Notes under the pieces: generated by a model
Seen by the model: the letters and a program-made list of their open reading frames with translations, nothing else
What the model was told of the DNA's origin: nothing
Database searches by the model: none
Part shown: positions 1 to 8,324 of the stretch, piece by piece
How the letters are laid out: every line of letters starts with the position of its first letter
How positions within the stretch are numbered: position 1 is the first letter of the stretch
Position numbers and translations under genes: made by a program
Assembly (NCBI GenBank): GCA_902604055.1
Contig: CACKXA010000005.1
Span: 1 to 35,000, forward strand
DNA from: an uncultured Pelagibacteraceae bacterium
GTDB taxonomy: Bacteria; Pseudomonadota; Alphaproteobacteria; Pelagibacterales; Pelagibacteraceae
DNA: 35,000 bases
Direction: 5' to 3'

Positions 1-1
1 A

Positions 2-1015
2 AATGTTTTTTTTGATGATAAAATTAATTTTCTTTTAGGAGTAACAAACAAAACTTCAAAAAAGGTAAAAGAAGATAATCTTTTAAATTTTTACCTTTCA
101 AGTGTGACTATTCAAAATTTTAAATTTGAACCAAAAAAAAATACAAAAAAAATTATTTGGGAGTATTTAAATGCTGCTAATTTAATAGTACTAGATGACA
201 ACAGAGACAAAAAAAAATTAAAAAGTTTAGAAATAGCTGCTAACCTCAACCAACTTGACAAGCAAAAGATATTTAATATCTATTCAAATATAGCTTTTGA
301 TTTAAAAAGTTTGTTAAATGCTGAAGATATTTACCAATCTTTTGACAGTATAGATGCACGAGCTTTAATATACCAAAAATTTCTTCTTTCAGATAATGAA
401 GAAAATAAAGTCAAGCTTCTATTTTTATTAAAAGATTTATTTCAAAAAGACGAATTATCAAATATTTTTACAGAATTTTTAAGTGAAAAACTCAAAGACA
501 TTGATCAAGATGAAGTTCCCAAATCTTACGTGGAAGTTATAGAGAAAAATATAATTACAAAAGAAAAACTAAAAATAGGAAAAATTAAATTTGACGATAA
601 AGTTTTACACCAATCAAGATTATTAAAATACTTAATTCAAGACATCGATAAGAAAAAAGCCCAAAAAGACTTTTTAAAAATTTATAAAAAGATTAAAAAG
701 AATAGAAAATATTTCTTTTCAGCTAAAGATTTGGCTCTAGTTGAGTCTTTGGCGCAAGACGGTTTTCAAATACCTAAAGAGCTAGATTATAAAGAAATTG
801 CTAAAAAATATAATGTTCCATCAAATTTATTACAACTAGCAAAAAATAAAGAGTCTGCATTTTTAATATTGAAATTAGTTGAAATAATTGGGGAAGATGA
901 AGCTTTCAATCTTGATCCAGAAACAATTTATTTTATAACACATCTATTAAATCAAAATGATTTAAAAAAAATTAGAAATGAAATTTTAATATCTGCTCTT
1001 CCACAAAGAAGTTAA
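2..1015 (+). CDS. Unrecognised protein, 5' end cut off by window edge
   Basis: The reading frame is open from base 2 to a TAA at 1013-1015, giving 337 visible residues. The GTG at 104 is only an internal codon, because the upstream frame continues with ordinary protein sequence (FFDDKINFLLGV...), so the true start lies outside the window. The product is rich in Lys, Leu and Asp, looks mostly alpha-helical, and has no membrane segment or motif that I recognise. It ends 19 bases before def in the same direction, so it is probably cotranscribed with def-fmt-truA. I cannot assign a function. A helical-repeat scaffold would fit the composition, but that is only an impression. Confidence 0.75.
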   Translation, partial: NVFFDDKINFLLGVTNKTSKKVKEDNLLNFYLSSVTIQNFKFEPKKNTKKIIWEYLNAANLIVLDDNRDKKKLKSLEIAANLNQLDKQKIFNIYSNIAFDLKSLLNAEDIYQSFDSIDARALIYQKFLLSDNEENKVKLLFLLKDLFQKDELSNIFTEFLSEKLKDIDQDEVPKSYVEVIEKNIITKEKLKIGKIKFDDKVLHQSRLLKYLIQDIDKKKAQKDFLKIYKKIKKNRKYFFSAKDLALVESLAQDGFQIPKELDYKEIAKKYNVPSNLLQLAKNKESAFLILKLVEIIGEDEAFNLDPETIYFITHLLNQNDLKKIRNEILISALPQRS

Positions 1016-1034
1016 TTGAAATATATATTATAAA

Positions 1035-1556
1035 ATGAAGAAAAAAATTCTTATAGAACCAGATCCTATTTTAAGGAAAAAATGTGAGCCTTTAGATAAA
1101 GTGGATGACAGTGTTAGAAAGCTAATGAACGACATGCTTGAAACTATGTATGCAGCCCCAGGTATTGGTTTAGCGGCAGTACAAATTGGTATTTTAAAAA
1201 AGTTAGTGGTTATAGATATATCAAAAGAAGAAGAAAAAAAAAATCCACTATTCTTAATTAATCCAGAAATAGTTTACAAATCTAATCAAACCTCCGTTTA
1301 TGAAGAGGGATGTTTGTCATTACCTGGGCAATTTGCAGAAATTGAAAGACCATCTGAATGCACGCTAAATTATATTGATTATGATGGAAAGAAAAAAGAA
1401 CTTAAAGCAAAAGGTCTTTTAGCTACATGTATTCAACATGAAGTTGATCACTTAAATGGAATATTGTTTATTGACTATTTATCAAAGCTTAAAAAAGATA
1501 TGATCATAAAAAAGTTAGTAAAACACAAAAAGGAAATTAAAAGAGTAATAGTCTAA
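1035..1556 (+). CDS. def: Peptide deformylase
   Basis: Removes the N-formyl group from nascent proteins in the cytosol using a catalytic divalent metal. All three family motifs are visible: GIGLAAVQ at residues 43-50, EGCLS at 91-95 with metal ligand C93, and HEVDH at 135-139 with two His ligands and the catalytic Glu. The length of 173 aa is normal for type 1 deformylases. It lies five bases upstream of fmt, which makes the formyl-methionyl-tRNA whose formyl group Def later removes, so the pairing is functionally coherent and standard in bacteria. The ATG at 1035 gives the expected N-terminus, reaching the PDPILRK segment after eight residues. Confidence 0.97.
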   Translation: MKKKILIEPDPILRKKCEPLDKVDDSVRKLMNDMLETMYAAPGIGLAAVQIGILKKLVVIDISKEEEKKNPLFLINPEIVYKSNQTSVYEEGCLSLPGQFAEIERPSECTLNYIDYDGKKKELKAKGLLATCIQHEVDHLNGILFIDYLSKLKKDMIIKKLVKHKKEIKRVIV

Positions 1557-1561
1557 AATTA

Positions 1562-2482
1562 ATGCCACAAAAAATTGTTTTTATGGGAACACCAGAGTTC
1601 TCTGTACCCGTTTTAGAGTCTTTAATTAATTCAAATCATAAAATTTTAAGTGTTTATTCTCAGCCTCCAAGTAAATCAAGTAGGGGTCAAAAAATAACTC
1701 CTTCAACTGTTGAACTTTTTTCAAAAAAAAATTCTCTTAATTTAAGAACCCCAACAAATCTTGATACTGATGAAGAGTTTAATTTTTTAAGAAGTTTAAA
1801 TCCTGATTTTGTTATTGTAGTAGCTTATGGAAAAATTATACCAAAAAGATTTCTAGAATTATCAAAACATGGATTTTATAATATTCATGCTTCAATACTT
1901 CCAAAATGGAGGGGAGCAGCTCCAATTCAAAGATCAATTATGAATTTAGATAAGCAAACTGGTATAAGTATAATGAAAATAGTTGAAAAACTTGATGCAG
2001 GTCCTGTTATGCACCAAGATAAAATCAATATTAATGAAAATATAGATGCCTTAACTTTATCAAATGTTTTATCTAAGTTGGGAGCTAAATCAATTATTGA
2101 CTCAATTGATAAAATAGAAAAAGGGACAGCAGAATTTAAAGAACAAGATCACGATAAAGCAACCTATGCAAAGAAAATTTTAAAATCAGAAGCAAAAATT
2201 AATTGGAATGAGAGCGCTCAAAAAATTTTAGCCAAAATAAACGGTTTGAATCCTAACCCTGGAGCATGGTTTCTATATAAAAAAGAAAGATACAAAGTAT
2301 GGAAAGCAGAAGCGGTCGATGCGAAAAATGATGTTGGAAAAATAATTGACGATAAACTTACTGTTGGTTGTAAAGATCAATCTATAAGAATATTAGAAAT
2401 ACAAAAAGAAGGGAAAAGCAAACAGTCAACTGATAAATTTTTACTTGGAAACAAATTATCAAAAGGTGAAAATTTGGACTAA
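1562..2482 (+). CDS. fmt: Methionyl-tRNA formyltransferase
   Basis: Transfers a formyl group from 10-formyl-THF to Met-tRNA(fMet). The N-terminal formyltransferase fold begins with MGTPEFSVPVL. The catalytic triad appears as N107 and H109 in the NIHAS stretch and D145 in LDAGPV, followed by the C-terminal tRNA-binding domain (about residues 205-306). The length of 306 aa is typical. Its stop TAA shares its last A with the truA ATG, so the two are translationally coupled. It draws on the same 10-formyl-THF pool that the fhs/C1 island elsewhere in this window would make or drain. Confidence 0.97.
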   Translation: MPQKIVFMGTPEFSVPVLESLINSNHKILSVYSQPPSKSSRGQKITPSTVELFSKKNSLNLRTPTNLDTDEEFNFLRSLNPDFVIVVAYGKIIPKRFLELSKHGFYNIHASILPKWRGAAPIQRSIMNLDKQTGISIMKIVEKLDAGPVMHQDKININENIDALTLSNVLSKLGAKSIIDSIDKIEKGTAEFKEQDHDKATYAKKILKSEAKINWNESAQKILAKINGLNPNPGAWFLYKKERYKVWKAEAVDAKNDVGKIIDDKLTVGCKDQSIRILEIQKEGKSKQSTDKFLLGNKLSKGENLD

Positions 2483-3222
2483 TGTTTACTTACCAGATTC
2501 AAGTTGAATACCTAGGAACAAATTTTGTTGGTTGGCAAATTCAGAAGAATGGAGTTTCGGTGCAAGAAACTCTCGAGAAAATATTTTCTAGCTTTTTAGA
2601 TGATAAAATTAGAATAATAGGTTCTGGCAGAACGGACGCTGGTGTTCACGCAATTGGCCAGTCAGCTCATTTTAAATCAGAACATAAAATATTGAATAAG
2701 AATAACTTTCTGAACTCTATTAATTATTTTTTAAGAAAATATAATATTTCAATTCTTAATATTAAAAATAGACCTAGTAAATTTCATGCCAGACATAGCG
2801 CAAATGAAAGGATTTATAAATATGTAATTATAAATAGAAACTCATCTCTTGTTTTAGAAAAAAACAAAGCTTGGCATATAAAAAAAAAACTTGATCTTAA
2901 AAGCATGAAAGATGGTGCACAGATATTAAAAGGAACTCATAATTTTTCAACTTTTAGAGCTTCGTCTTGTCAAGCTAAATCACCCATAAGAACTCTCAGA
3001 AAAGTTCAAGTAAAAAAAAGTAAAAGTAAAATAATTTTTACTTTTCATTCTAAGTCTTTTTTACAACAACAAGTTAGATCTATGGTTGGATCCTTGAAAT
3101 ATCTCGGAGAGGGCAAGTGGAGTTTTAATGATTTTAAAAATGCATTTAAATCTAAAAAAAGAAAAATGTGTGCACCACCTGCACCTGCGCATGGTCTTTA
3201 TTTAACAAAAGTTATTTACTAA
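2482..3222 (+). CDS. truA: tRNA pseudouridine(38-40) synthase
   Basis: Isomerises uridines 38-40 in the anticodon arm of many tRNAs. The catalytic signature GSGRTDAGVHA is at residues 47-57, with nucleophile D52. Conserved RIYKY and QQQVRSMVG segments follow, and the 246-aa length matches the family. It overlaps fmt by one base. Its stop codon is nested with the stop of the convergent glycosyltransferase gene (the sequence CTAA at 3219-3222), so no terminator fits between them. Confidence 0.96.
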   Translation: MFTYQIQVEYLGTNFVGWQIQKNGVSVQETLEKIFSSFLDDKIRIIGSGRTDAGVHAIGQSAHFKSEHKILNKNNFLNSINYFLRKYNISILNIKNRPSKFHARHSANERIYKYVIINRNSSLVLEKNKAWHIKKKLDLKSMKDGAQILKGTHNFSTFRASSCQAKSPIRTLRKVQVKKSKSKIIFTFHSKSFLQQQVRSMVGSLKYLGEGKWSFNDFKNAFKSKKRKMCAPPAPAHGLYLTKVIY

Positions 3223-4364
3223 AAATTATCAAAAACTCTTAGAATTTTAGCCCATTTAAAATTTTGAATTGTTTTTAAAGATCTTTTAGATGCCAATAGA
3301 CTATAATTTTTATTTCTTTTTAATTTTAAAATTATTTTAATTAATTCTTCATTATTTTTATAATAATCAATTTTACTTTTTTCAATTGCATCAAAGTTTT
3401 TAGCAACTTGATGACTACAAACGCTTGGTATTCCGTAAGACATATAAGTAAGTAATTTTGTTTGTATGCCTGATGATATTTTTAAGTTAGCTAGTCCACA
3501 AATTGTTTTGTTTAAATAAGGTTCTAGATTATCAACTTTACCATGAGTTTTAACGTTAGTTCTTAGATTTAAAAAAAATTTATCAATTTTAGATATTTCT
3601 CCAATTATGTGAAACTCTATATTTGGATAAATCTTAAGAATTTTTGGTAAAATTTTGTTTACAAATTCATAACAAGCGTTTTTGTTAGGTGAATATTTTA
3701 TATTTCCTATAAAAACTATTTTATTATTTTTTAAACTAAATTTATATTTTCTTTTGATAGACTCTATTCCAAAAGAAATTTGAATAATTTTTTTTTTAAA
3801 TTCTTTTTTTACAGAATTAATTTCTTTTTTTGAAAATAAAAGAATTTTTTGAAAATTAAAAAAGCAAAAATCTTCATATTTTTTTAATAATATACTCTCG
3901 ATAAAATATATTATTCGCAAGGGATTGAAAAAAAATATTCTTTTACTAGTTTGGTTATAATTATTTGATGTAATATCGCCCATGTCCAAGATATTTGATA
4001 CTGCAATATTACCTGGTTTATACTGAGCTGTTCTAAACGATTGAAAAAATATTAAATCATAATCTTTGTAATATCTTTTTACATGTTCATGAATTTTTGG
4101 AGAATAAAAATAACCAAGTTGAAGTGGCTTCAAATCAATTAAAGATAAAAATACATAATAAATTTTTGTTATAAAATTCGTATCTTTAAAACCTTCATAA
4201 CTTATTTTACTTTTTTTAAAAGTTGAATTTTTAAAGTCGGGACTAATTACTTTTACGTAATTATTTCTACTTAAAAAATTTACAAATTTATTCGCTCTTA
4301 CAACATCCCCTGAATATCTTCCAGAAAAAGGATTCCTAGGGCTTACAAATAATATTTTTTTCAT
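3219..4364 (-). CDS. GT4-like glycosyltransferase
   Basis: A predicted cytosolic or membrane-associated sugar transferase of 381 aa. The N-terminus MKKILFVSPRNPFSGRYSGD is typical of GT-B fold, family 1/4 enzymes that start with a Rossmann strand and a glycine-rich loop. The C-terminal half carries FIGNIKYSPNKNA (about residue 218), a PNIEFHIIGE strand, and a GLANLKISSGIQTKLLTYMSYGIPSVCS stretch resembling the nucleotide-sugar donor site, where a Gly-Ile/Leu-x-x-Lys-x-x-Glu-type motif usually lies. The usual second Glu of an EX7E motif is not clear. It is last in the minus-strand operon and overlaps the SET gene by 4 nt (ATGA). It is strikingly Lys/Ile/Phe-rich even for this genome, which may point to accessory status. 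The acceptor is unknown. Confidence 0.8.
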   Translation of the reverse strand: MKKILFVSPRNPFSGRYSGDVVRANKFVNFLSRNNYVKVISPDFKNSTFKKSKISYEGFKDTNFITKIYYVFLSLIDLKPLQLGYFYSPKIHEHVKRYYKDYDLIFFQSFRTAQYKPGNIAVSNILDMGDITSNNYNQTSKRIFFFNPLRIIYFIESILLKKYEDFCFFNFQKILLFSKKEINSVKKEFKKKIIQISFGIESIKRKYKFSLKNNKIVFIGNIKYSPNKNACYEFVNKILPKILKIYPNIEFHIIGEISKIDKFFLNLRTNVKTHGKVDNLEPYLNKTICGLANLKISSGIQTKLLTYMSYGIPSVCSHQVAKNFDAIEKSKIDYYKNNEELIKIILKLKRNKNYSLLASKRSLKTIQNFKWAKILRVFDNF

Positions 4365-4825
4365 TTATGTGATTTATAATATTTTGATTTTTTTATTCTC
4401 CAACGAGACTCCGATCTGACGATATAACCAACACAATTTTTAGATTTACATCTACAAGGAAAATCTTTATAACCTTCATCGAAGCCAAAACCATAATCAT
4501 AAGTTAATTCCTCATTTTTTTTTATATCTCTGATAGCAAAAATCCAAATTTTCAAACCTGTGCCAGACACTTCGCAATTAGGATTGCAAGAATGATTTAT
4601 TAGTCTAGCAGTATTATATTTAAAATCCCCATCAAGATCGTATTTCTTATTGATATTAAAAAGATAAATTGCTTTGTCATTATCAAATTTTGGGTCTTCC
4701 TCAACTTGCTTTTTAGTAATAATTTTTCCTTTATATTCTATTATTTTCGTACGGTCTTTTATGTTTCGAGCAGCATACAAGCCTCTATTATCTATATTAG
4801 ATTTTTTAACTTTGTATAGTTTCAC
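4361..4825 (-). CDS. SET-domain protein-lysine methyltransferase
   Basis: A small 154-aa protein consisting almost entirely of a SET domain, a fold that transfers methyl from S-adenosylmethionine to lysine side chains. Visible motifs are RGLYAARNI (residues 14-22, SET-I start), NHSCNPNC (77-84, SAM and zinc site), ELTYDYGF (106-113, catalytic Tyr region) and a post-SET cysteine cluster CRCKSKNC (124-131). Together with C84 this is the complete zinc-binding set of eukaryotic-type SET enzymes. The C-terminus is basic. It overlaps dapE upstream and the glycosyltransferase downstream by 4 nt each. The protein substrate cannot be told from sequence. Candidates such as ribosomal or nucleoid proteins are only guesses. 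Confidence 0.9.
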   Translation of the reverse strand: MKLYKVKKSNIDNRGLYAARNIKDRTKIIEYKGKIITKKQVEEDPKFDNDKAIYLFNINKKYDLDGDFKYNTARLINHSCNPNCEVSGTGLKIWIFAIRDIKKNEELTYDYGFGFDEGYKDFPCRCKSKNCVGYIVRSESRWRIKKSKYYKSHK

Positions 4826-5979
4826 TTAAAATACTCTATCAAAATATTTTTATAAATATCTGTAAGTTTTCTAAGATCAGTAATAGAAACGCATTCATCA
4901 ACCTTGTGCATAGTTTTATTTACAAGACCAAATTCCAGGCAAGGTGAAATTTTTTTGATAAATCTTGCATCTGATGTACCTCCAGTAGTCGAAAATTTAG
5001 GATTAATTTTGGTTATCTTTTTTATAATTTTTTTTGCCATATAAATTGTTCTATTCGGTTTTGTTAAAAATGCGTCTCCGTTAGCAAGATATTCGATCTT
5101 ATATTTACACTTACTTTTTTTACACAAATTTCTAACTATAGAATTTATTTTTCGTTTTAAAGATACAGCTGTATGATAATTATTATACCTGATATTAAAT
5201 TGCGCTTTCGCTTTAGCAGGAATTACATTATGAGCTTTATTATCAACGAAAATCCTAGTAAACTCTAAATTAGAAGGTTGAAAATCTTTGTTACCTTTAT
5301 CTAATTTTTTTTCTTTTAATTTTTTACATATATTTACTAGAGTATTTATTGGATTATTTAGAAGTTGAGGATAAGCGACATGGCCTTGAGTTCCAAAAAT
5401 CTCCATTTTTCCAGTTAAACTTCCTCTTCTGCCTATTTTTATCATTTCGCCTAATTTATTAGGATTTGTCGGTTCACCTACAATACAAAAATTTATTTTT
5501 TCTTTCTTTCTTTTTAAGTACTCTACAACTTTTTTGGTTCCGTTTATTGCATAACCTTCTTCATCTCCTGTTACGAGAAAACTAATCGACCCGTTAAATT
5601 TTGGATTGCTTTTTAAAAATTTACTTACAGCAGAAACAAAACATGCAATTGAGCTTTTCATATCATTTGCTCCTCTTCCAATTAAGTGATCTTTTTTAAC
5701 AGTGGGTCTAAAGGGGTTTACCGTCCAGTCTTTTGTATTACCTGGTGGTACCACGTCGGTATGACCAGCGTAACAAAGATTAGGTTGTTTTGTTCCGAGT
5801 CTAGCATACAAATTTTTAATAGGTTTGCTGTTTTTGTCCTTAAATTCTAAAATTTTACATCTAAAACCTAAAGATCTAAGTCTTTTACTTAAAAAATTTA
5901 TTGCTCCAGCATCTTTGGGTGTGACACTTGGAAAACTAATAAGCTCTTTAGCTAATTTTAATTCGTCAATACTTGGCAT
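4822..5979 (-). CDS. dapE: Succinyl-diaminopimelate desuccinylase
   Basis: Hydrolyses N-succinyl-LL-diaminopimelate to LL-DAP in the lysine and peptidoglycan precursor pathway. It is an M20-family dinuclear zinc enzyme: metal ligands H73 and the D75 motif in AGHTDVVPPG, D106 in GRGANDMK, catalytic E140 and ligand E141 in TGDEEG, and the C-terminal His in NKTMHKVDE. STTGGTSDARF is the conserved GGTSDARF dimer/substrate loop. The length of 385 aa is normal. It overlaps dapD by one base, and the two act in consecutive parts of the succinylase branch. Confidence 0.97.
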   Translation of the reverse strand: MPSIDELKLAKELISFPSVTPKDAGAINFLSKRLRSLGFRCKILEFKDKNSKPIKNLYARLGTKQPNLCYAGHTDVVPPGNTKDWTVNPFRPTVKKDHLIGRGANDMKSSIACFVSAVSKFLKSNPKFNGSISFLVTGDEEGYAINGTKKVVEYLKRKKEKINFCIVGEPTNPNKLGEMIKIGRRGSLTGKMEIFGTQGHVAYPQLLNNPINTLVNICKKLKEKKLDKGNKDFQPSNLEFTRIFVDNKAHNVIPAKAKAQFNIRYNNYHTAVSLKRKINSIVRNLCKKSKCKYKIEYLANGDAFLTKPNRTIYMAKKIIKKITKINPKFSTTGGTSDARFIKKISPCLEFGLVNKTMHKVDECVSITDLRKLTDIYKNILIEYFK

Positions 5980-6806
5980 TAATCTCTTAATAAATCATTA
6001 ATAGAAGTTTTGCTTCTAGTTTTTTCGTCAACTTTTTTAACAATCACGGCACAATATAAAGATGGTCCATCAGGGTTTTTTTTATTAGGAATTGATCCAG
6101 GAACAACCACTGAGTATGCTGGAACTTTGCCATATGTAATTTCTCCTGTAGTTCTATCAATTATTTTTGTTGAAGCCCCAATGTAAACACCCATAGAAAT
6201 TACAGCTCCTTCCTGAACCAACACTCCTTCAGCTATTTCTGATCGCGCGCCAATAAAACAGTTATCTTCTATAATCACTGGGCCAGCTTGAAGCGGTTCA
6301 AGCACTCCTCCAATTCCAGCACCGCCCGAAACATGACAATTTTTACCAACTTGCGCACAAGATCCGACGGATGCCCAAGTATCAATCATAGTTCCTTCAT
6401 CGACATAAGCACCAAGATTAACAAAACAAGGCATCAAAACTACGCCTTTGCCTATAAAAGATCCTTTTCTTACAACTCCATTCGGTACGTGCCTATATCC
6501 TGCTTTTTTCCAATCATCTTCATTCCAAGAAACAGATTTACCTTGAACTTTGTCGTACCATGTTGTGTACGGACCTTTAGACATCGTCATTTTATTTATT
6601 CTGAAACTTAACAGAATAGCTTTTTTAACCCATTGATTTACAGACCATCGCCCAGCTTTTTTCTCAGCCACTCTTACACTACCTTTGTCCGTAAGTTCTA
6701 TAGTTTCTTTAATTGCATCTAAAATTTTTTTATCTGATTTATCAGATATATTTTGTTTTGCCTCAAAGGCTTCATCTATTATTTCTTCAAGTTCATTTAC
6801 TTTCAT
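5979..6806 (-). CDS. dapD: Tetrahydrodipicolinate N-succinyltransferase
   Basis: Uses succinyl-CoA to succinylate tetrahydrodipicolinate, the committed step of the succinylase DAP branch. The 275-aa protein has the helical N-terminal domain and a left-handed beta-helix of hexapeptide repeats (about residues 100-220: [47 protein letters not shown]). The [10 protein letters not shown] and GAGIGGV segments are strongly conserved in DapD. Its first 14 bases overlap the end of the HAD phosphatase gene upstream in the operon. Confidence 0.97.
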   Translation of the reverse strand: MKVNELEEIIDEAFEAKQNISDKSDKKILDAIKETIELTDKGSVRVAEKKAGRWSVNQWVKKAILLSFRINKMTMSKGPYTTWYDKVQGKSVSWNEDDWKKAGYRHVPNGVVRKGSFIGKGVVLMPCFVNLGAYVDEGTMIDTWASVGSCAQVGKNCHVSGGAGIGGVLEPLQAGPVIIEDNCFIGARSEIAEGVLVQEGAVISMGVYIGASTKIIDRTTGEITYGKVPAYSVVVPGSIPNKKNPDGPSLYCAVIVKKVDEKTRSKTSINDLLRD

Positions 6807-7458
6807 TAATCTCCTTTAAAAAACTTGCGAGTTTATCTGTTTTATAGTTTACGAAATCAGCATCTGAAAACTTTGCTGCCCAAGGTTCATCGTTTTTTAT
6901 CCAAACAGTTTTCATTCCCATTTCATATGCCGGTTTCAAATTTCTTGCTATATCTTCAAAGAATATACAATATTGTGGCTCAATTTTGTAATCTTCTACT
7001 AATTTTTTATATGGTTCTTTTGAAGGCTTTGGAATAAATTCGGAGTCTCTTATATCAAATATTCCATCAAAAAGCTTATCTATACCAATTCTTTTAGTCA
7101 CATTTTCAGCATGAGCTCTAGAGCCGTTAGTAAATATAATCTTTTTACCATTTAATTTTTTTATTTCATCTTCAAGAATTTTATCCTTGCTTAAAAAATT
7201 AAGATCTACATCATGAACAAACTCTAGAAATTCATCCGCGTCAATTTTATGATGTTTAATCATTCCATTTAATGTTGTGTTGTACTCTTGAAAATAGCTT
7301 TTTTGAATTTTCCTAGCTTCTTTAGAGTCTACATTAAGTTTTTCAGATATAAATTTTGTCATTTTCTTATCAACTTGGTCAAAAACTTTAGTAGCGCCAT
7401 CATACAAAGTATTATCTAAGTCAAATAACCAATATTTGATGTTGTTTAAATCATTCAT
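6793..7458 (-). CDS. HAD-family pyrimidine 5'-nucleotidase-like phosphatase
   Basis: A cytosolic HAD-superfamily phosphatase of 221 aa. The DxDxT nucleophile motif is [10 protein letters not shown], with D13 and D15. Motif II is IFTNGS and motif III/IV lies in [12 protein letters not shown]. This matches the SDT1/pyrimidine 5'-nucleotidase subgroup, which alphaproteobacteria carry between argB and dapD. The exact substrate is not fixed by sequence; UMP/CMP or other phosphomonoesters are possible. It overlaps argB by 4 nt and dapD by 14 nt, so it sits within the coupled amino-acid biosynthesis block. Confidence 0.88.
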   Translation of the reverse strand: MNDLNNIKYWLFDLDNTLYDGATKVFDQVDKKMTKFISEKLNVDSKEARKIQKSYFQEYNTTLNGMIKHHKIDADEFLEFVHDVDLNFLSKDKILEDEIKKLNGKKIIFTNGSRAHAENVTKRIGIDKLFDGIFDIRDSEFIPKPSKEPYKKLVEDYKIEPQYCIFFEDIARNLKPAYEMGMKTVWIKNDEPWAAKFSDADFVNYKTDKLASFLKEINESK

Positions 7459-8324
7459 TTTCTAATTAGTGTACCAGATCCAGTATCAGAAAAAATTTCA
7501 TGAAGTATTGAGTGAGGTTTTCTTCCATCAAGAATTACTACACCTCTAACTCCATTTTTAACTGCATCTACGCAATTTTCTATTTTGGGAATCATTCCTC
7601 CCTCAACTATTTTCCATTTGATTAAATTCTCAATATCAAAAGGTTTAATCTCGGAAATAAGAGTTTTTTTATCATCATAAACACCCTCTACGTTTGTCAT
7701 TAATATAAGTCTTCTAGATTTAAGTTTTTTAGCTATAGCACTCGCAGCTGTATCACCATTAATATTAAAAGTTTGATTATTTTTATCTAGGCCTAATGGA
7801 GCAATAATTGGAATTCTGTTTTTATTTAAAGCATCTTCAATTAAACTTAAATTTATCTTTTTTGGCACTCCTACGAAACCTAATTCTTCTCTTTCAGGCT
7901 CAACCTCAATTATATTATTATTCTTTGAATGAAAGGAGGCTGTTTCAGAACCTAATTTTTTTAGGGAGTTTACTATATCTTCGTTAAAATCTATTAGAAC
8001 TTCTTCGACAGTATCTATTATTTTTTTATCAGTTACTCTTAATCCATTGATAAATTTTGAAACAATTTTTTTTTTATCTAATTCTCTTTTAATTCTCGGA
8101 CCACCACCGTGAACCACAATTATAGAAAGGCCTAATTTATTGAGTACATTTATGTCAGAAATAAAATTATCAAATACATTTCTATCAATTAGAACATTTC
8201 CTCCGTATTTAATAACAATTTTTTCTTTTTCATATTTTGATACATATTTTTGAACAGTGTTAATATCAGGAGCTTTTTCAGGCCAAAATTTTTTTATTTC
8301 ATCTAAAGAAATTTCTTTTGACAT
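7455..8324 (-). CDS. argB: Acetylglutamate kinase
   Basis: Phosphorylates N-acetylglutamate, the second step of arginine synthesis. The amino-acid kinase fold is clear: KYGGNVL (residues about 39-45) and VVHGGGPRI for the phosphate site, NGDTAASAIAKKL for the acetylglutamate/ATP region, and a C-terminal EGGMIPKIENCVDAV with the MxPK catalytic-lysine segment. The 289-aa length fits the alphaproteobacterial form with an N-terminal helix, often linked to arginine feedback control. The argB start codon directly abuts the yidC stop. It works with argJ at 23911 on the acetylated-ornithine cycle. Confidence 0.96.
   Translation of the reverse strand: MSKEISLDEIKKFWPEKAPDINTVQKYVSKYEKEKIVIKYGGNVLIDRNVFDNFISDINVLNKLGLSIIVVHGGGPRIKRELDKKKIVSKFINGLRVTDKKIIDTVEEVLIDFNEDIVNSLKKLGSETASFHSKNNNIIEVEPEREELGFVGVPKKINLSLIEDALNKNRIPIIAPLGLDKNNQTFNINGDTAASAIAKKLKSRRLILMTNVEGVYDDKKTLISEIKPFDIENLIKWKIVEGGMIPKIENCVDAVKNGVRGVVILDGRKPHSILHEIFSDTGSGTLIRK

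Noticed and set aside
104-1015. GTG at 104 as the start of the first gene
   Set aside because: The frame is open to the left edge and the upstream codons read as normal protein sequence, so 104 is internal.
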